A stretch of 64,000 nt of DNA, taken from Actinomadura rubrisoli. Lineage in GTDB: Bacteria > Actinomycetota > Actinomycetes > Streptosporangiales > Streptosporangiaceae. A model generated the notes under the pieces. The model saw only the letters and a program-made list of their open reading frames with translations, was not told where the DNA came from and did not search any database. The stretch covers positions 30,426-94,425 of the forward strand of contig NZ_SMKU01000004.1 in NCBI RefSeq assembly GCF_004349215.1, written 5' to 3'. Positions 44,646 through 53,741 of the stretch are shown here, in pieces. How positions within the stretch are numbered: the first letter of the stretch is position 1; each line of letters opens with the position of its first letter. A program made the position numbers and the translations under genes.

Positions 44646-46715
44646 TCAGTTCTCGGGGTCCAGCATGGGGAAGACGAGCCGGCCGGATTCGGGGACGATG
44701 ACGTGCGTGGCGGCGGCGAGCTGCCATGCGTCCGCCTGGGCCAAGGGCAGCAGGGCCGTCCGGCCGAGCCGGTGCCACGCGGGACCGAGATGCTCGGAGG
44801 AGTCGAGGACGGCGGCGCTCGTCAGGCCCGGATGCCGTTCGATTCGCCCCAGCATCCTCCGCCAGTCATGTCCCCACGGGCAGGGGAGCAGGCCGTCCGG
44901 GTCGTCCCGCGGGGGGTGCGGCGGACGGTCGCCGAAGAACAGCGTCACCACCCTCCGCCTGGCCGGGATCCTCGCCACGCGCTGGGCCACCTGGTGCAGG
45001 GCGTCCTCAAGCGGGGCACCGGGCACCCGGTCGGGACGGACGGGACGGAGTCCGGCGAGCGTGTCCAGCGCCGTGGCGGCGGGCGCGAGCCAGGCGCCCC
45101 TCAGAACGCCGGCATGCTCCTTCTCCAGCCGGAAGTCGTGGCGGCCGTAGGCGACGACCGCGACGCGGAGCTGCTCGGGGCCGGTGAACCGGCGCTTCAC
45201 CAGCTTGACGAACTCGCTCGCCAGCCTGCGGCGGGATTCGAACCCTCCGGCGCACAGGTCGATCACGCAGACGACGTCGAGTTCGGTGACCTCGGGGACG
45301 AGCTGTTCGGGCAGCGTCGCCATCAGCTCCGACCAGGACCGGCGTTCGGGAGCGACCCCGTCGGGCTCCACGAACTTGACCTGCCCCGCCCCGGCCAGGA
45401 CGGCGCGGAGCCGGTGGCGGCCGGCGGGGAGCCGCACGACGCCGGTGGACAGGACCCGGGGCCCGTCGTCCCGCCAGGTCATGACGGCGAGGACGGTCCC
45501 GTCCTCGTGCGGATGGACGCACCGCAGGCTGAGGCCGCGCTCGGTGCCGACCCCGTCGCCCGCGGCGAACAGCCGCGCGCCGGTCGGCAGGACCTTGCCG
45601 GAACCGGCCTCCACCTCGACGACCACCAGTTCCAGGGTGGCGCGGAGCGGAAGGGCCGCCACCGCGTCGGCGACCGCGACGGTGACGTCGACTCCTGTGA
45701 GCCGGGACGGGGGCCGCCGCGGTTTTTGCGGATCCGGTGCCGGCCGCCCCTCCGCTGCGGACAGCGGGTCGCCGGCCACCGGGTCGGCGAGGTGGGACAA
45801 GGCCCGTTCCGGCACGGGCCAGCCCGGCGCGGTGCAGACGAGTTCGAGCCGGTAGTCCTCCGGCAGTGGGACGTGTTCCGCCAGGTTCCGGCGGAGCTCG
45901 GCCCAGAGCAGGTCCTGGTCGACGCCGCCGAGGCCGCCCGCCAGCCGGAACCTCAACTCCTCGGGAGAGCCGGTGGCGAGCATCGGCACCAGGGCGCTCC
46001 AGGGCACGGCGGGTCGCGGGCGCCGGCGGGGCAGGCCGAACTCGTCCACGTCGACGACGGTGACGGCGATCCCCGGCTCGCCCGCCTCGATGATCGCCAG
46101 CCGGCCCCGGTCGGACAGCTCGGTGACGACCTGCTGGATGCGGCCGCGGAACCGGTCGGCCGGCTCGCTGTCGGCCTCGGCACGGCGCAGCGCCAGCGCC
46201 CACTCCGCCTCACTGGGCCGGCCGCCCCGAATATAGGGCAGGTCGCGGCCGTCGGACGGCGAGACCCGGGCGGCGGCGACGGCGTCGAACATGCGCTGCG
46301 CGACCAGCAGCCGCTCCCCCTCGCCCGGCACCGGCCCACCATCCGGCACCGGCCCGTCCTCCGGCACAGTCCCACCATCCGGCAGGGTCCCCCAGTCCGG
46401 CATCGGTCTGCCGTCCGGCACGGCCCCGCCATCCGGCAGGGTCCCCCAGTCCGGCATCGGTCTGCCGTCCGGCACGGCCCCGCCATCCGGCAGGGTCCCG
46501 CCATCCGGCACCGGTCCCTCCTCCGGCACGGTGCCGCCGTCCGGTAGTGGTCCGTCCCCCGGAACGGGCCCGCCGTCCGGCATCGGCGCGGGGCCGGGCT
46601 TCGTCATGGGCGTCCCGGACGGTGAAGGCCGCCATCCGCAGGTGCACGGTTCGCCTGTGCCGCTGGACGCAAAACAAACCGGACAATTCACAGGATTTCG
46701 CTCATCGCCCGGCAT
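44646..46715 (-). CDS. Zinc-ribbon, Pro/Gly-repeat, vWA-like protein
   Basis: A 689-residue protein with three visible parts. Residues ~10-27 form a small zinc ribbon (CPVC, then CTC). Residues ~36-132 are a low-complexity run of PDGG-type hexapeptides, encoded partly by a perfect 54-bp tandem repeat. The rest is globular: an effector-like alpha/beta middle and a C-terminal vWA-like fold (ELDVVCVIDLCAGGFESRRR then LRVAVVAYGRHDF), in which the MIDAS DxSxS is degenerate. First gene of the GTPase/GAP1 operon. Probably the sensor or adaptor of the set; enzymatic activity is not evident. Confidence 0.6.
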   Translation of the reverse strand: MPGDERNPVNCPVCFASSGTGEPCTCGWRPSPSGTPMTKPGPAPMPDGGPVPGDGPLPDGGTVPEEGPVPDGGTLPDGGAVPDGRPMPDWGTLPDGGAVPDGRPMPDWGTLPDGGTVPEDGPVPDGGPVPGEGERLLVAQRMFDAVAAARVSPSDGRDLPYIRGGRPSEAEWALALRRAEADSEPADRFRGRIQQVVTELSDRGRLAIIEAGEPGIAVTVVDVDEFGLPRRRPRPAVPWSALVPMLATGSPEELRFRLAGGLGGVDQDLLWAELRRNLAEHVPLPEDYRLELVCTAPGWPVPERALSHLADPVAGDPLSAAEGRPAPDPQKPRRPPSRLTGVDVTVAVADAVAALPLRATLELVVVEVEAGSGKVLPTGARLFAAGDGVGTERGLSLRCVHPHEDGTVLAVMTWRDDGPRVLSTGVVRLPAGRHRLRAVLAGAGQVKFVEPDGVAPERRSWSELMATLPEQLVPEVTELDVVCVIDLCAGGFESRRRLASEFVKLVKRRFTGPEQLRVAVVAYGRHDFRLEKEHAGVLRGAWLAPAATALDTLAGLRPVRPDRVPGAPLEDALHQVAQRVARIPARRRVVTLFFGDRPPHPPRDDPDGLLPCPWGHDWRRMLGRIERHPGLTSAAVLDSSEHLGPAWHRLGRTALLPLAQADAWQLAAATHVIVPESGRLVFPMLDPEN
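46381..46488. repeat. 54-bp perfect tandem repeat (two copies) in coding sequence
   Basis: 46381-46434 is repeated exactly at 46435-46488 (18 codons, three hexapeptides). It lies in a wider stretch of diverged 18-bp units (46320-46590), likely to vary in length by slippage. Confidence 0.85.
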
Positions 46716-47156
46716 GAAGATGATTCCTCACGTCGCACGGCGTTCGCCCGGCCCCGACCGGGACGACAATAAATGATCTTTTCATACAGGCTCGCGCGCC
46801 CCCGCGAATCTCGTTACTTCCCGTTGATCGAATCCCCTTCACCCGACAGCCTCCGCGACGACGGGTCCCCCCAAGGGATGGTAAGCACAGCCTGGGCGCT
46901 GTACGCCAAAGGAGATTAGACCGGCCTTTGTCCGGAAGCGGTCATTGATACTCTTCCGCCCCGAGTTGGATCCGCCAGATTCTATGAGGTACAGCTGGTT
47001 CTGTCGATCCAAGCGATTGATCGCCCTAATGTGCAAATCTACCTTTAACGGAGCCGCGGCGGCCCGTACCCTCTGCCAGGGGCCGGCGGCGCCGGGGGGA
47101 TCACAAAAGATCAACGAGCCAACGCCCGCCCGGTGGCGGAATCAAGGGGGAGCTAT
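46716..47156. other. Divergent promoter of the conflict operon and DUF4407 gene
   Basis: 440 bases, clearly less GC-rich than the neighbours. No convincing gene. It must drive the vWA-GTPase-GAP1 operon leftward and the DUF4407-kinase genes rightward. AAGGGGGAG precedes the DUF4407 ATG by 4 bases. Confidence 0.5.
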
Positions 47157-48689
47157 ATGAAGAACGTTCTAGTATGGCTTTCCAGCGCCCGCGAGGAAGC
47201 GCTCGAATTGAGCCCGGGCGACAAGCCGAAGTACGTCGGCGTCGGCAGCGCCATCCTCATCACCGGCTCGATCGCCGGGGTGGCCATGGCGTTCGCGCTG
47301 CAGAGCGCGGTACAGGTGGCGGCGCCGCTGGCCGTGGCCTTCGGGCTGGCCTGGGCGCTCGGGATCACGATGCTGGACCGCTGGCTGGTCAGCTCCATCC
47401 ACCGCGGTTCGCGCTGGCAGAACCTGCTGACCGCCGTGCCCCGGCTGGCGCTGGCGGTGCTGTTCGGCGTGGTGATCTCCACGCCGATCGTCCTGCGCAT
47501 CTTCGGGCCCGAGATCGGGGCGGAGATCACCAGGATCCACCAGACGGACGCCGACGAATTCCAGAAGGGGCAGAAGGAAGGGCCCCTGGGCAAGGCGATC
47601 GCCGACCAGACCGCGCAGCGCGACGGGCTGAACAAGATCGTCTCGACCGGTGGGGACGCGCCCCGCAACCCCGCGGAGGACCCGGTGATCATGGGGCTGC
47701 AGTCCTCGCTCAAGCAGGCCCAGGCCGACAGCGAGGCCGCCTACAAGAAGCTGCAGTGCCAGCTCTACGGGCCCTGCAAGCCGAAGGGACGCGGTCCGCT
47801 CTCGGACGCGGCGCAGAAGGCGTACGACGCCTCCCAGAAGCAGGTCAGCGCGATCACCGGCCAGATCGAGGACCGCAAGCGGCGCCTCAGCGCGAACGAC
47901 GACCAGAGCCGCGCCCGGCGCGTCGCCGACGCCAAGGCGGCGCTGCCGGGGGTGCAGAGCAGGCTGGACGAGCAGGTCGCGCGGCAGGACGCGCTGCAGA
48001 AGTCCTTCACGGCGAAGCAGCGGACCTCCAACGGCCTGCTCATGAAGATCAGGGCGCTCGACCAGCTCTCGGACCAGGACCCCTCGATGCGGACGGCCCA
48101 CCGCGCGCTGATCCTGGTGTTCACCGTGATCGAGATCCTGCCCGTCCTGGTCAAGCTGCTGATGCTGTTCGCGCCCAAGAGCGCCTACGACAAGGTCCTG
48201 GAGATGCAGGAGAGCGAGGACCTCGTCCGCGCCGAGTTGGTGATCCGCACCTCGTCCGGCGCCAAGGAGGTCAAAGTCGACGACGCCATTCGCGAGCTCT
48301 GGGGGATCCCGGCGGAACCGGAGGGCAATGGCGCGCCGCCCGGGGCCGCCGGCCTCCAGCCGCCGGGCGGTGATCCGGGACCGGAGTGGTCCGCCGACCA
48401 TCCCGATGAGCACGGCAGCCCCCACCGCTGGGACGCCGAGCAATTGCTGAATATGCCCGACACCCACGTGTACGGCCATGGCGACGGGGACCCGGACTTC
48501 GACGAAGTCTCCCCGGACGCGGGCTTCGGGGGAGAAAGCGGCGGCTTCCGCGTCCCCCGATCCGCCGGCGCCGGATTCACCTCGTCCGAAAGGACCGGGA
48601 AATCGGCGTCCGAGACGATCGGCCCGCGGACCAAACCCTGGTCCAGTGCGGAGGACGGAACCGACCGGCTGCTCGAATTCGACGATTGA
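47157..48689 (+). CDS. DUF4407 membrane protein
   Basis: A 510-residue membrane protein of the DUF4407 family. Three hydrophobic helices near the N-terminus (VGSAILITGSIAGVAMAF, VAAPLAVAFGLAWALGI, LALAVLFGVVISTPIVL), a long charged coiled-coil region (~130-310), a fourth helix (LILVFTVIEILPVLVKLLML), and a ~170-residue acidic/low-complexity cytoplasmic tail. Start at ATG 47157 with a strong SD. It is followed 37 bases later by a protein kinase gene, so the tail may be a kinase substrate or docking site. DUF4407 has no established function. Confidence 0.8.
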   Translation: MKNVLVWLSSAREEALELSPGDKPKYVGVGSAILITGSIAGVAMAFALQSAVQVAAPLAVAFGLAWALGITMLDRWLVSSIHRGSRWQNLLTAVPRLALAVLFGVVISTPIVLRIFGPEIGAEITRIHQTDADEFQKGQKEGPLGKAIADQTAQRDGLNKIVSTGGDAPRNPAEDPVIMGLQSSLKQAQADSEAAYKKLQCQLYGPCKPKGRGPLSDAAQKAYDASQKQVSAITGQIEDRKRRLSANDDQSRARRVADAKAALPGVQSRLDEQVARQDALQKSFTAKQRTSNGLLMKIRALDQLSDQDPSMRTAHRALILVFTVIEILPVLVKLLMLFAPKSAYDKVLEMQESEDLVRAELVIRTSSGAKEVKVDDAIRELWGIPAEPEGNGAPPGAAGLQPPGGDPGPEWSADHPDEHGSPHRWDAEQLLNMPDTHVYGHGDGDPDFDEVSPDAGFGGESGGFRVPRSAGAGFTSSERTGKSASETIGPRTKPWSSAEDGTDRLLEFDD

Positions 48690-48726
48690 GCGGCCCATTT
48701 CGACGATCAACGTGGGAGTTCCCGGA

Positions 48727-50370
48727 GTGGCGGTTCACGCCGGCGACGGCCGGTTCGAGCGGGTGCGCAAGCTCGGTGAGGGCGGCATGGGCAGCGTCTG
48801 GCTCGCCTGGGACAGCAGCCTAGAGCGCAATGTCGCGCTGAAGGAGATGCACGCCGGCCTGCTGACGGAGCGGGAGGGCCGGCCGCTGATCTCGCCCGAG
48901 CGGGTGCTGCGCGAGGCGCGTGCCGCCTCGCGGCTGCGGCACCCGAACATCGTCCAGATCCTGGAGCTCATCGAGAACGCGGACGCGCCACTGATCGTCA
49001 TGGAGTACGTCGAGGGCAAGTCGCTGGCGGAGTGGATCGCGCGCAGGCCGGACACGCTGTCGCAGGCCCGGGTCGCCGAGATCGGCATCGCGGTGCTGGA
49101 CGCGCTCATCGCCGCGCACGCCGTGAAGGTGGTGCACCGGGACGTCAAGCCGGCGAACATCCTGATCCAGCGCGCCACCGGGCCGGACGACCCGCTGGGG
49201 CCCCGGGTCCGGCTGATCGACTTCGGCAACGCCGCGATCGAGGGGCACCAGCTCACCACGCGCAGCGCCCTGGTCGGCACGCTGGGGTACGTCGCGCCGG
49301 AGCGGTTCGGCAGCGGTTCGGGGGCCGAGGTGGACCTGTGGTCGCTCGGGGTCACCCTCTACCAGGCGTTGGAGCACCGCCTGCCGTTCGCCCGCGAGCA
49401 GGACACGGAGGTGATCTACGCGCTGCTCCACGAGGAGCCGGACCCGATGGTCCGGGCGGGCCGCCTCGCGCCGGTGATCGTCCGGCTGCTCGACAAGGAG
49501 CCGGGCCGGCGGCTGGACGCGAGGACGGCGCGCGACATGCTCGGCCGGGTCCTGCGCGGCCAGGCGGGACCGGCCACCGGTCCGGGCCGTCCGGGACCGG
49601 TCACCCGCGCACCCGGCGCCGCCCCGGGCGCTCCCTCCCCGCGGACGGGGCAGGCCACCAGGGGGCACCTGCCGGAGGCCCCGGCGCCCCGGCGCCCGCT
49701 GAACGGGTTCGCCGCGATCGTCGCGCGCAACCCGAAGGAGGCCGCGGCGCTGCTCCGGGAGCAGGGGCCCCGGACGACGGCCCGGGTGCTGGACCGCCTG
49801 GAGCCCGGGTCGGACGAGGCGGTGGCGGTGGCGATGGCGCTGGGGCCCGTCTTCGCCGCGGAGGTCCTCGGGCACACCCGGCCGGAGACGGCCGTGTCCG
49901 TGCTGCGCCGTTTCGCTCCGGAGCGGGCCGCGCGGCTGCTCGTCCGGGTCCCGTCCAAGGGCGCCGCTCCCATCCTCGCCGCGATGCGCCCGGACGACCG
50001 GCCGACGGCCCGGCTCTTCCGCGCGCTGCCGCCCAGGGCCGCGGCGCGGTTGCTGAACGGCGTGGCACCGGCCCACGCCATCGCCATGCTGGGCGTCCTG
50101 GACGCGGCGCGCACGGCGGGCGTCCTCGCGGAGATGAGCGCCCGCCGGGCCGCGGTCCTGCTCGACCAGGCTCCCGAGGACCCGCACCGCGCCGCCGCCC
50201 TCGTCCAGGCCCTCCCCCGCGAGCGGCTCGGCGGCGTGCTGGACCGGATGGACGCCCCGAGGGTGGCCCGGATCCTGGTCGTCCGGCTCGACGAGGCGGC
50301 GCGGTTCCTGCAGCTCATGCGGCCTTCGGAGCGCCAGCGGGTCATCGACGCGCTGCATCGTCTGGGCTGA
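48727..50370 (+). CDS. Ser/Thr protein kinase with MgtE_N-like helical repeats
   Basis: A 547-residue protein. GTG 48727 has GGGAG 8 bases upstream; GTG 48712 is an alternative. The kinase domain (residues ~10-275) is complete: LGEGGMGSV glycine loop, K39 in VALKE, VVHRDVKPANIL catalytic loop, LIDFGNAA, and VAPERFG. A Pro/Gly/Thr linker follows. The last ~210 residues are helical repeats (KEAAALLREQGPRTTARVLD, AAEVLGHTRPETAVSVLRRF, ARLLVRVPSKGAAPILAAM) like the MgtE intracellular N domain or armadillo-type helices. No transmembrane helix, unusual for PknB-type kinases. Sits behind DUF4407. Confidence 0.85.
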   Translation: MAVHAGDGRFERVRKLGEGGMGSVWLAWDSSLERNVALKEMHAGLLTEREGRPLISPERVLREARAASRLRHPNIVQILELIENADAPLIVMEYVEGKSLAEWIARRPDTLSQARVAEIGIAVLDALIAAHAVKVVHRDVKPANILIQRATGPDDPLGPRVRLIDFGNAAIEGHQLTTRSALVGTLGYVAPERFGSGSGAEVDLWSLGVTLYQALEHRLPFAREQDTEVIYALLHEEPDPMVRAGRLAPVIVRLLDKEPGRRLDARTARDMLGRVLRGQAGPATGPGRPGPVTRAPGAAPGAPSPRTGQATRGHLPEAPAPRRPLNGFAAIVARNPKEAAALLREQGPRTTARVLDRLEPGSDEAVAVAMALGPVFAAEVLGHTRPETAVSVLRRFAPERAARLLVRVPSKGAAPILAAMRPDDRPTARLFRALPPRAAARLLNGVAPAHAIAMLGVLDAARTAGVLAEMSARRAAVLLDQAPEDPHRAAALVQALPRERLGGVLDRMDAPRVARILVVRLDEAARFLQLMRPSERQRVIDALHRLG

Positions 50371-50397
50371 CGCCCGTGGCCCTGGCGTTGGGCCGGG

Positions 50398-51141
50398 TCA
50401 GGGATTCAGGTCCGCGACGTCGACCACCTGGCCGGCGGGCGGGGGCTGGATGGCGACGGCGGCGCCGTAGCCGTCGAAGTCGACCCGGCCGTCGCCCTTC
50501 GACTCGATGCGCAGCACGTGCGGCTCGCCGCGCGTCGCCACGTAGAGGCGGCCTCCCCCGCCGTCGGCGAGCGACGTCGCGGGCACTCCCGCGACCGTCG
50601 CCGCCCCGCGCTTGGACAGGGCGCCCTCGGGCGTCAGCAGCTGGGCGAACAGCTTCGACGGGATCGTGAACGCCGCGAGTTCGGCGAAGTCCTTCTCGTT
50701 CGGCGTCGTCTTCAGGTACTTGCCGGACAGCAGCTGGACGGCGCCCTTCCCGCCGGCCGCCTTCCAGAACGCGTCGTCCCCCTTGAAGTAGACGGCCCGT
50801 CCGATGCGGACGAGGCTGACGCGCTGCCCGTCCGTCGTGAGGTCGCCCATGGCCTTGCCCCCCGAGTAGCGGAAGTCCAGCGTGACGTCCTTGCCGTCGT
50901 CGTCCCGGATCGTGCCGTGCAGCCGGACCGACCGCGCGGCCAGCGTCGCCTTGCGGGCGCGGGCGAGGATCTTGGCGGCGTCCAGCCGCTCCACCCCGTT
51001 GGCGGACGGGACGGACGGCGCGGACGGCCCGGACGAGCCGGCCGCCACGGACGCACCGTCCTCTTTGGAGTCGCAGGCGGCAGCGAACATGAGCATGAGC
51101 GCGGCCGGAACCGCCAGCGTCGCCGTGGTGGGAATGCGCAT
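50398..51141 (-). CDS. Secreted lipoprotein, LolA/LprG-like fold likely
   Basis: A 247-residue lipoprotein. Signal peptide with lipobox LMFAAAC, then a Ser/Pro/Gly linker. The mature domain (LARARKATLAARSVRLHGTI, VTLDFRYSGGKAMGDLTTDG, IGRAVYFKGDDAFWKA) has the beta-rich pattern of actinomycete LppX/LprG-type lipoproteins, which bind lipids or act as surface sensors. Convergent with the kinase gene (27-base gap) and divergent from the BTAD regulator. Role unknown; it could be a surface component of the neighbouring signalling proteins. Confidence 0.75.
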   Translation of the reverse strand: MRIPTTATLAVPAALMLMFAAACDSKEDGASVAAGSSGPSAPSVPSANGVERLDAAKILARARKATLAARSVRLHGTIRDDDGKDVTLDFRYSGGKAMGDLTTDGQRVSLVRIGRAVYFKGDDAFWKAAGGKGAVQLLSGKYLKTTPNEKDFAELAAFTIPSKLFAQLLTPEGALSKRGAATVAGVPATSLADGGGGRLYVATRGEPHVLRIESKGDGRVDFDGYGAAVAIQPPPAGQVVDVADLNP

Positions 51142-51331
51142 CGGATCGCCCTATCTGTGAGAGGTCTGTGAGAAGAAGTCGCAAAGGCAGCCTGATGCGG
51201 GCCGATGCCGCTTCTCTGTCGTTATGCTGCGGTTGCCGGGCGCGGACTGCCGGGCGGCTGCGACACCGCTGCCGCGGCACCGCCAGGGGACCGCGCGCCC
51301 GCCGCCGCACACGGAGTCGAGGGGGTGCCCC
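51142..51331. other. Divergent promoter, lipoprotein / BTAD regulator
   Basis: 190 bases. GAGGGGG stands 6 bases before the GTG of the BTAD gene. Confidence 0.4.
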
Positions 51332-52942
51332 GTGGCCGACCGCCCGCTGCGCTTCGAGATCCTGGGCCGGCTCCGGGCCTGGCGGGACGGGCAGGAACTG
51401 GACCTCGGGCCGGGCAAGCAGCGTGCGGTGCTCGCCGTCCTGCTGCTGAACGCGGGCCGCGCGGTCTCGACGGCGGCGATCGTGGACGCCGTCTGGGCCG
51501 ACCAGCCGCCCGACAACGGGGCGAACGTCGTCCAGAAGTACGTCGCCGGGCTGCGCCGGGTGCTGGAGCCCGAACGGTCGCCCCGGTCGCCGGGCCGGCT
51601 CCTCACCCTGACCGGCGCCGGGTACGCGCTCCACGTCCCGGCGGACGGGCTCGACGCCTGCGTCTTCCACGATCACGTCCGGGAGGCGCTGGCCGCCCGC
51701 GCGAGCGGCCCGGCCGAGGAGGCCGCCGCCCGGCTGCGCGCCGCGCTCGCGATGTGGCGCGGCCCCGCGCTGGACGGGATCCAGGGCGCCGTCTTCGACG
51801 CGGCCCGCGAGCGGCTCGCCGACGAGCGGGCAGGCGCCGCCGAGGCGGCCGCAGAGATCGAGCTGGAGCTCGGACGGCACGCGGAGCTCGTCCCGGAGCT
51901 GCACCGGCTGGTCGCGGAGTTCCCGCTCCGGGAGGGGCTCCGCCACCTGCTGATGCTCGCCCTGTACCGGTGCGGGCGGCAGGCGGAGGCCCTGGCCGCC
52001 TACCGGGACACGCGGGCCTTCCTGTCCGAGGAGTTCGGGGTCGAGCCGGGCGAACGGCTCCAGAACCTGCACGTGGGCATCCTGCGCGGCGACCCCGCCC
52101 TGGCCGCCCCGGCCCGGGCGGCCGCCCCGACCTGGGCGGCGGTGACCCCGGCGCAGGCGCCCCTCCCCGTCCCGGCATCGGCTCGGGCGCCCGTCCAGAT
52201 GCGGGAGCGGCCGTTCGACGACGCGCTCCCGGCCGTCCCGTGGACGGTGGCGGCGCCGTACGGCGTGCCGCCCACGCCGCGCCCGTGGCCGCTGAGGCTC
52301 CTCGCGATCTGCGCGCCCGTCGCCAGCGTCGGCCTGGGCACGTTCGCGCTGATCGCCTACTTCGCGGCGCGGCGGCGGAGCCCGTCCCTCGCGCTCGCTT
52401 CGGCCGGCTACCTCGCGCTCATGGGGGTCTTCCTCGCGATCGTCCTCGGGACGGACGAGAACACCACGACATGGCTGGACGCGCCCGCCTTCCTCTCCTG
52501 GTTCGTGGCGATGTTCGGCGGCGCCGTGCACATCGCCGTGCTGACGTCCGCCCCGCCCGCCGAAGGGCACCGGACGCCCCCGGCCGTGGTCGACATGATC
52601 GAGCGCCGGACGCGCCGCGAGCAGGCCCGGATGCTGCTCGCCCGGCATCCAAAGATGGCCAGCGAGCTGCGCGTCGGGCGGCCCGACCTGGCGCGGGACT
52701 TCGACGACGGGGGCCTGGTCGACATCAACGCGGTGCCCGAACACGTCCTCGCGGCCCTGCCGGGCGTGGACCCGTACCAGGCCAAGCTCATCGCGACGGC
52801 GCGGGGCGCGGGGGCCTTCGCCTCCCCGGAGGACCTCATCGGCCGGGGCGTCCTGCCCGCGGCCGTCGTCCGCGCCCTGCACGAGACGCTGATCGCCGTC
52901 CCGCCCGCCGAGGACGCGGTGGAAAACGCGGTGCGGGAGTGA
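51332..52942 (+). CDS. Membrane-anchored BTAD (SARP-like) regulator with helix-hairpin-helix end
   Basis: A 536-residue protein from GTG 51332. Residues ~5-95 are an OmpR/SARP winged helix (LRFEILGRLRAWRDGQELDL, LTGAGYALHVP), and ~100-245 the BTAD helical domain (ALAAYRDTRAFLSEEFGVEP). A Pro/Ala linker is followed by two or three transmembrane helices (LLAICAPVASVGLGTFALIA, SAGYLALMGVFLAIVLG, FLSWFVAMFGGAVHIAVL). The last ~80 residues hold ComEA/UvrC-type helix-hairpin-helix motifs (VDINAVPEHVLAALPGVDPY, AFASPEDLIGRG). A DNA-binding SARP module tied to the membrane with a second DNA-binding-type motif is rare; a membrane-located transcription or DNA-handling role is inferred. Confidence 0.8.
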   Translation: MADRPLRFEILGRLRAWRDGQELDLGPGKQRAVLAVLLLNAGRAVSTAAIVDAVWADQPPDNGANVVQKYVAGLRRVLEPERSPRSPGRLLTLTGAGYALHVPADGLDACVFHDHVREALAARASGPAEEAAARLRAALAMWRGPALDGIQGAVFDAARERLADERAGAAEAAAEIELELGRHAELVPELHRLVAEFPLREGLRHLLMLALYRCGRQAEALAAYRDTRAFLSEEFGVEPGERLQNLHVGILRGDPALAAPARAAAPTWAAVTPAQAPLPVPASARAPVQMRERPFDDALPAVPWTVAAPYGVPPTPRPWPLRLLAICAPVASVGLGTFALIAYFAARRRSPSLALASAGYLALMGVFLAIVLGTDENTTTWLDAPAFLSWFVAMFGGAVHIAVLTSAPPAEGHRTPPAVVDMIERRTRREQARMLLARHPKMASELRVGRPDLARDFDDGGLVDINAVPEHVLAALPGVDPYQAKLIATARGAGAFASPEDLIGRGVLPAAVVRALHETLIAVPPAEDAVENAVRE

Positions 52943-52996
52943 TCGCCGGGACAGTACGGTTACGTCCGTTCCATCACGGGGAAGGGCGGCGCTGCC

Positions 52997-53728
52997 ATGG
53001 CGAAGCTGAATCAGATCATCGCGGTCGAGAAGGGCGCGAAGTCCCGCGCGCAGCGCGAGCTGACCGACATCTACCACCGCATCCAGAAGACGCCGCTGCT
53101 GTCCGGCATCTCCCGGACCTACCAGCCGCTCGACGACGAGGGCGAGGCACTGCCGCCGGAGTCGACCCGCGTGCAGGTGAAGGCCGAGGAGACGCTCGCC
53201 GACGCCGCGCGGGCGCTGACGCGGCTGTTCGACATCACCGCCACCAAGGACTGGGCCAACTGCGACGCCCGCGCCGACGTGGTCGTGGACGGGCGGACGA
53301 TCCTGGCCGAGGTGCCCGTGTCGCACCTGCTGTTCCTGGAGAAGCAGCTCACCGACCTGCACGCGTTCGTCGACAAGCTGCCCGTCCTGGACGCGGCGGA
53401 GGCGTGGACGTTCGACGAGTCCGCCGACGTGTGGCGGACCGAGCCGGTCAAGACGACCCGCACCAAGAAGATCCCGCGCGCCCACGTCCTGTACGAGGCC
53501 ACGACCGAGCACCCGGCGCAGGTCGAGACCTACACCGAGGACGTGATCGTCGGCACCTGGACGAAGACGGGATTCTCCGGCGCGCTCCCGGCCAGGCGCG
53601 TCAACGAGCTGCGCGAGCGCGTCGCGAAGCTCCAGGCCGCGGTCAAGTTCGCGCGGGAGGAGGCCAACGGCGCCGAGGTGGCCGAAAAGAAGGTCGGCGA
53701 CGCCGTGTTCGGCTACCTGTTCGCGTGA
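52997..53728 (+). CDS. Conserved hypothetical protein (DUF7873-like)
   Basis: A 243-residue soluble protein with a good SD (GGGGAAGGG). Begins AKLNQIIAVEKGAKSRAQRE, with a helical N-terminus, a central alpha/beta part (ILAEVPVSHLLFLEKQLTDL, KTTRTKKIPRAHVLYEATTE), and a C-terminal coiled-coil-like helix (NELRERVAKLQAAVKFAREE). It resembles a widespread actinomycete hypothetical family of unknown function, with no catalytic motif visible. It lies 60-70 bases upstream of the permuted tRNA-like genes on the same strand. Confidence 0.65.
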   Translation: MAKLNQIIAVEKGAKSRAQRELTDIYHRIQKTPLLSGISRTYQPLDDEGEALPPESTRVQVKAEETLADAARALTRLFDITATKDWANCDARADVVVDGRTILAEVPVSHLLFLEKQLTDLHAFVDKLPVLDAAEAWTFDESADVWRTEPVKTTRTKKIPRAHVLYEATTEHPAQVETYTEDVIVGTWTKTGFSGALPARRVNELRERVAKLQAAVKFAREEANGAEVAEKKVGDAVFGYLFA

Positions 53729-53741
53729 CACACTGAAGACT

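Noticed and set aside
46320..46590. CRISPR-like or regulatory repeat array
   Set aside because: Repeats are in frame, contiguous without spacers, and encode PDGG hexapeptides of a protein.
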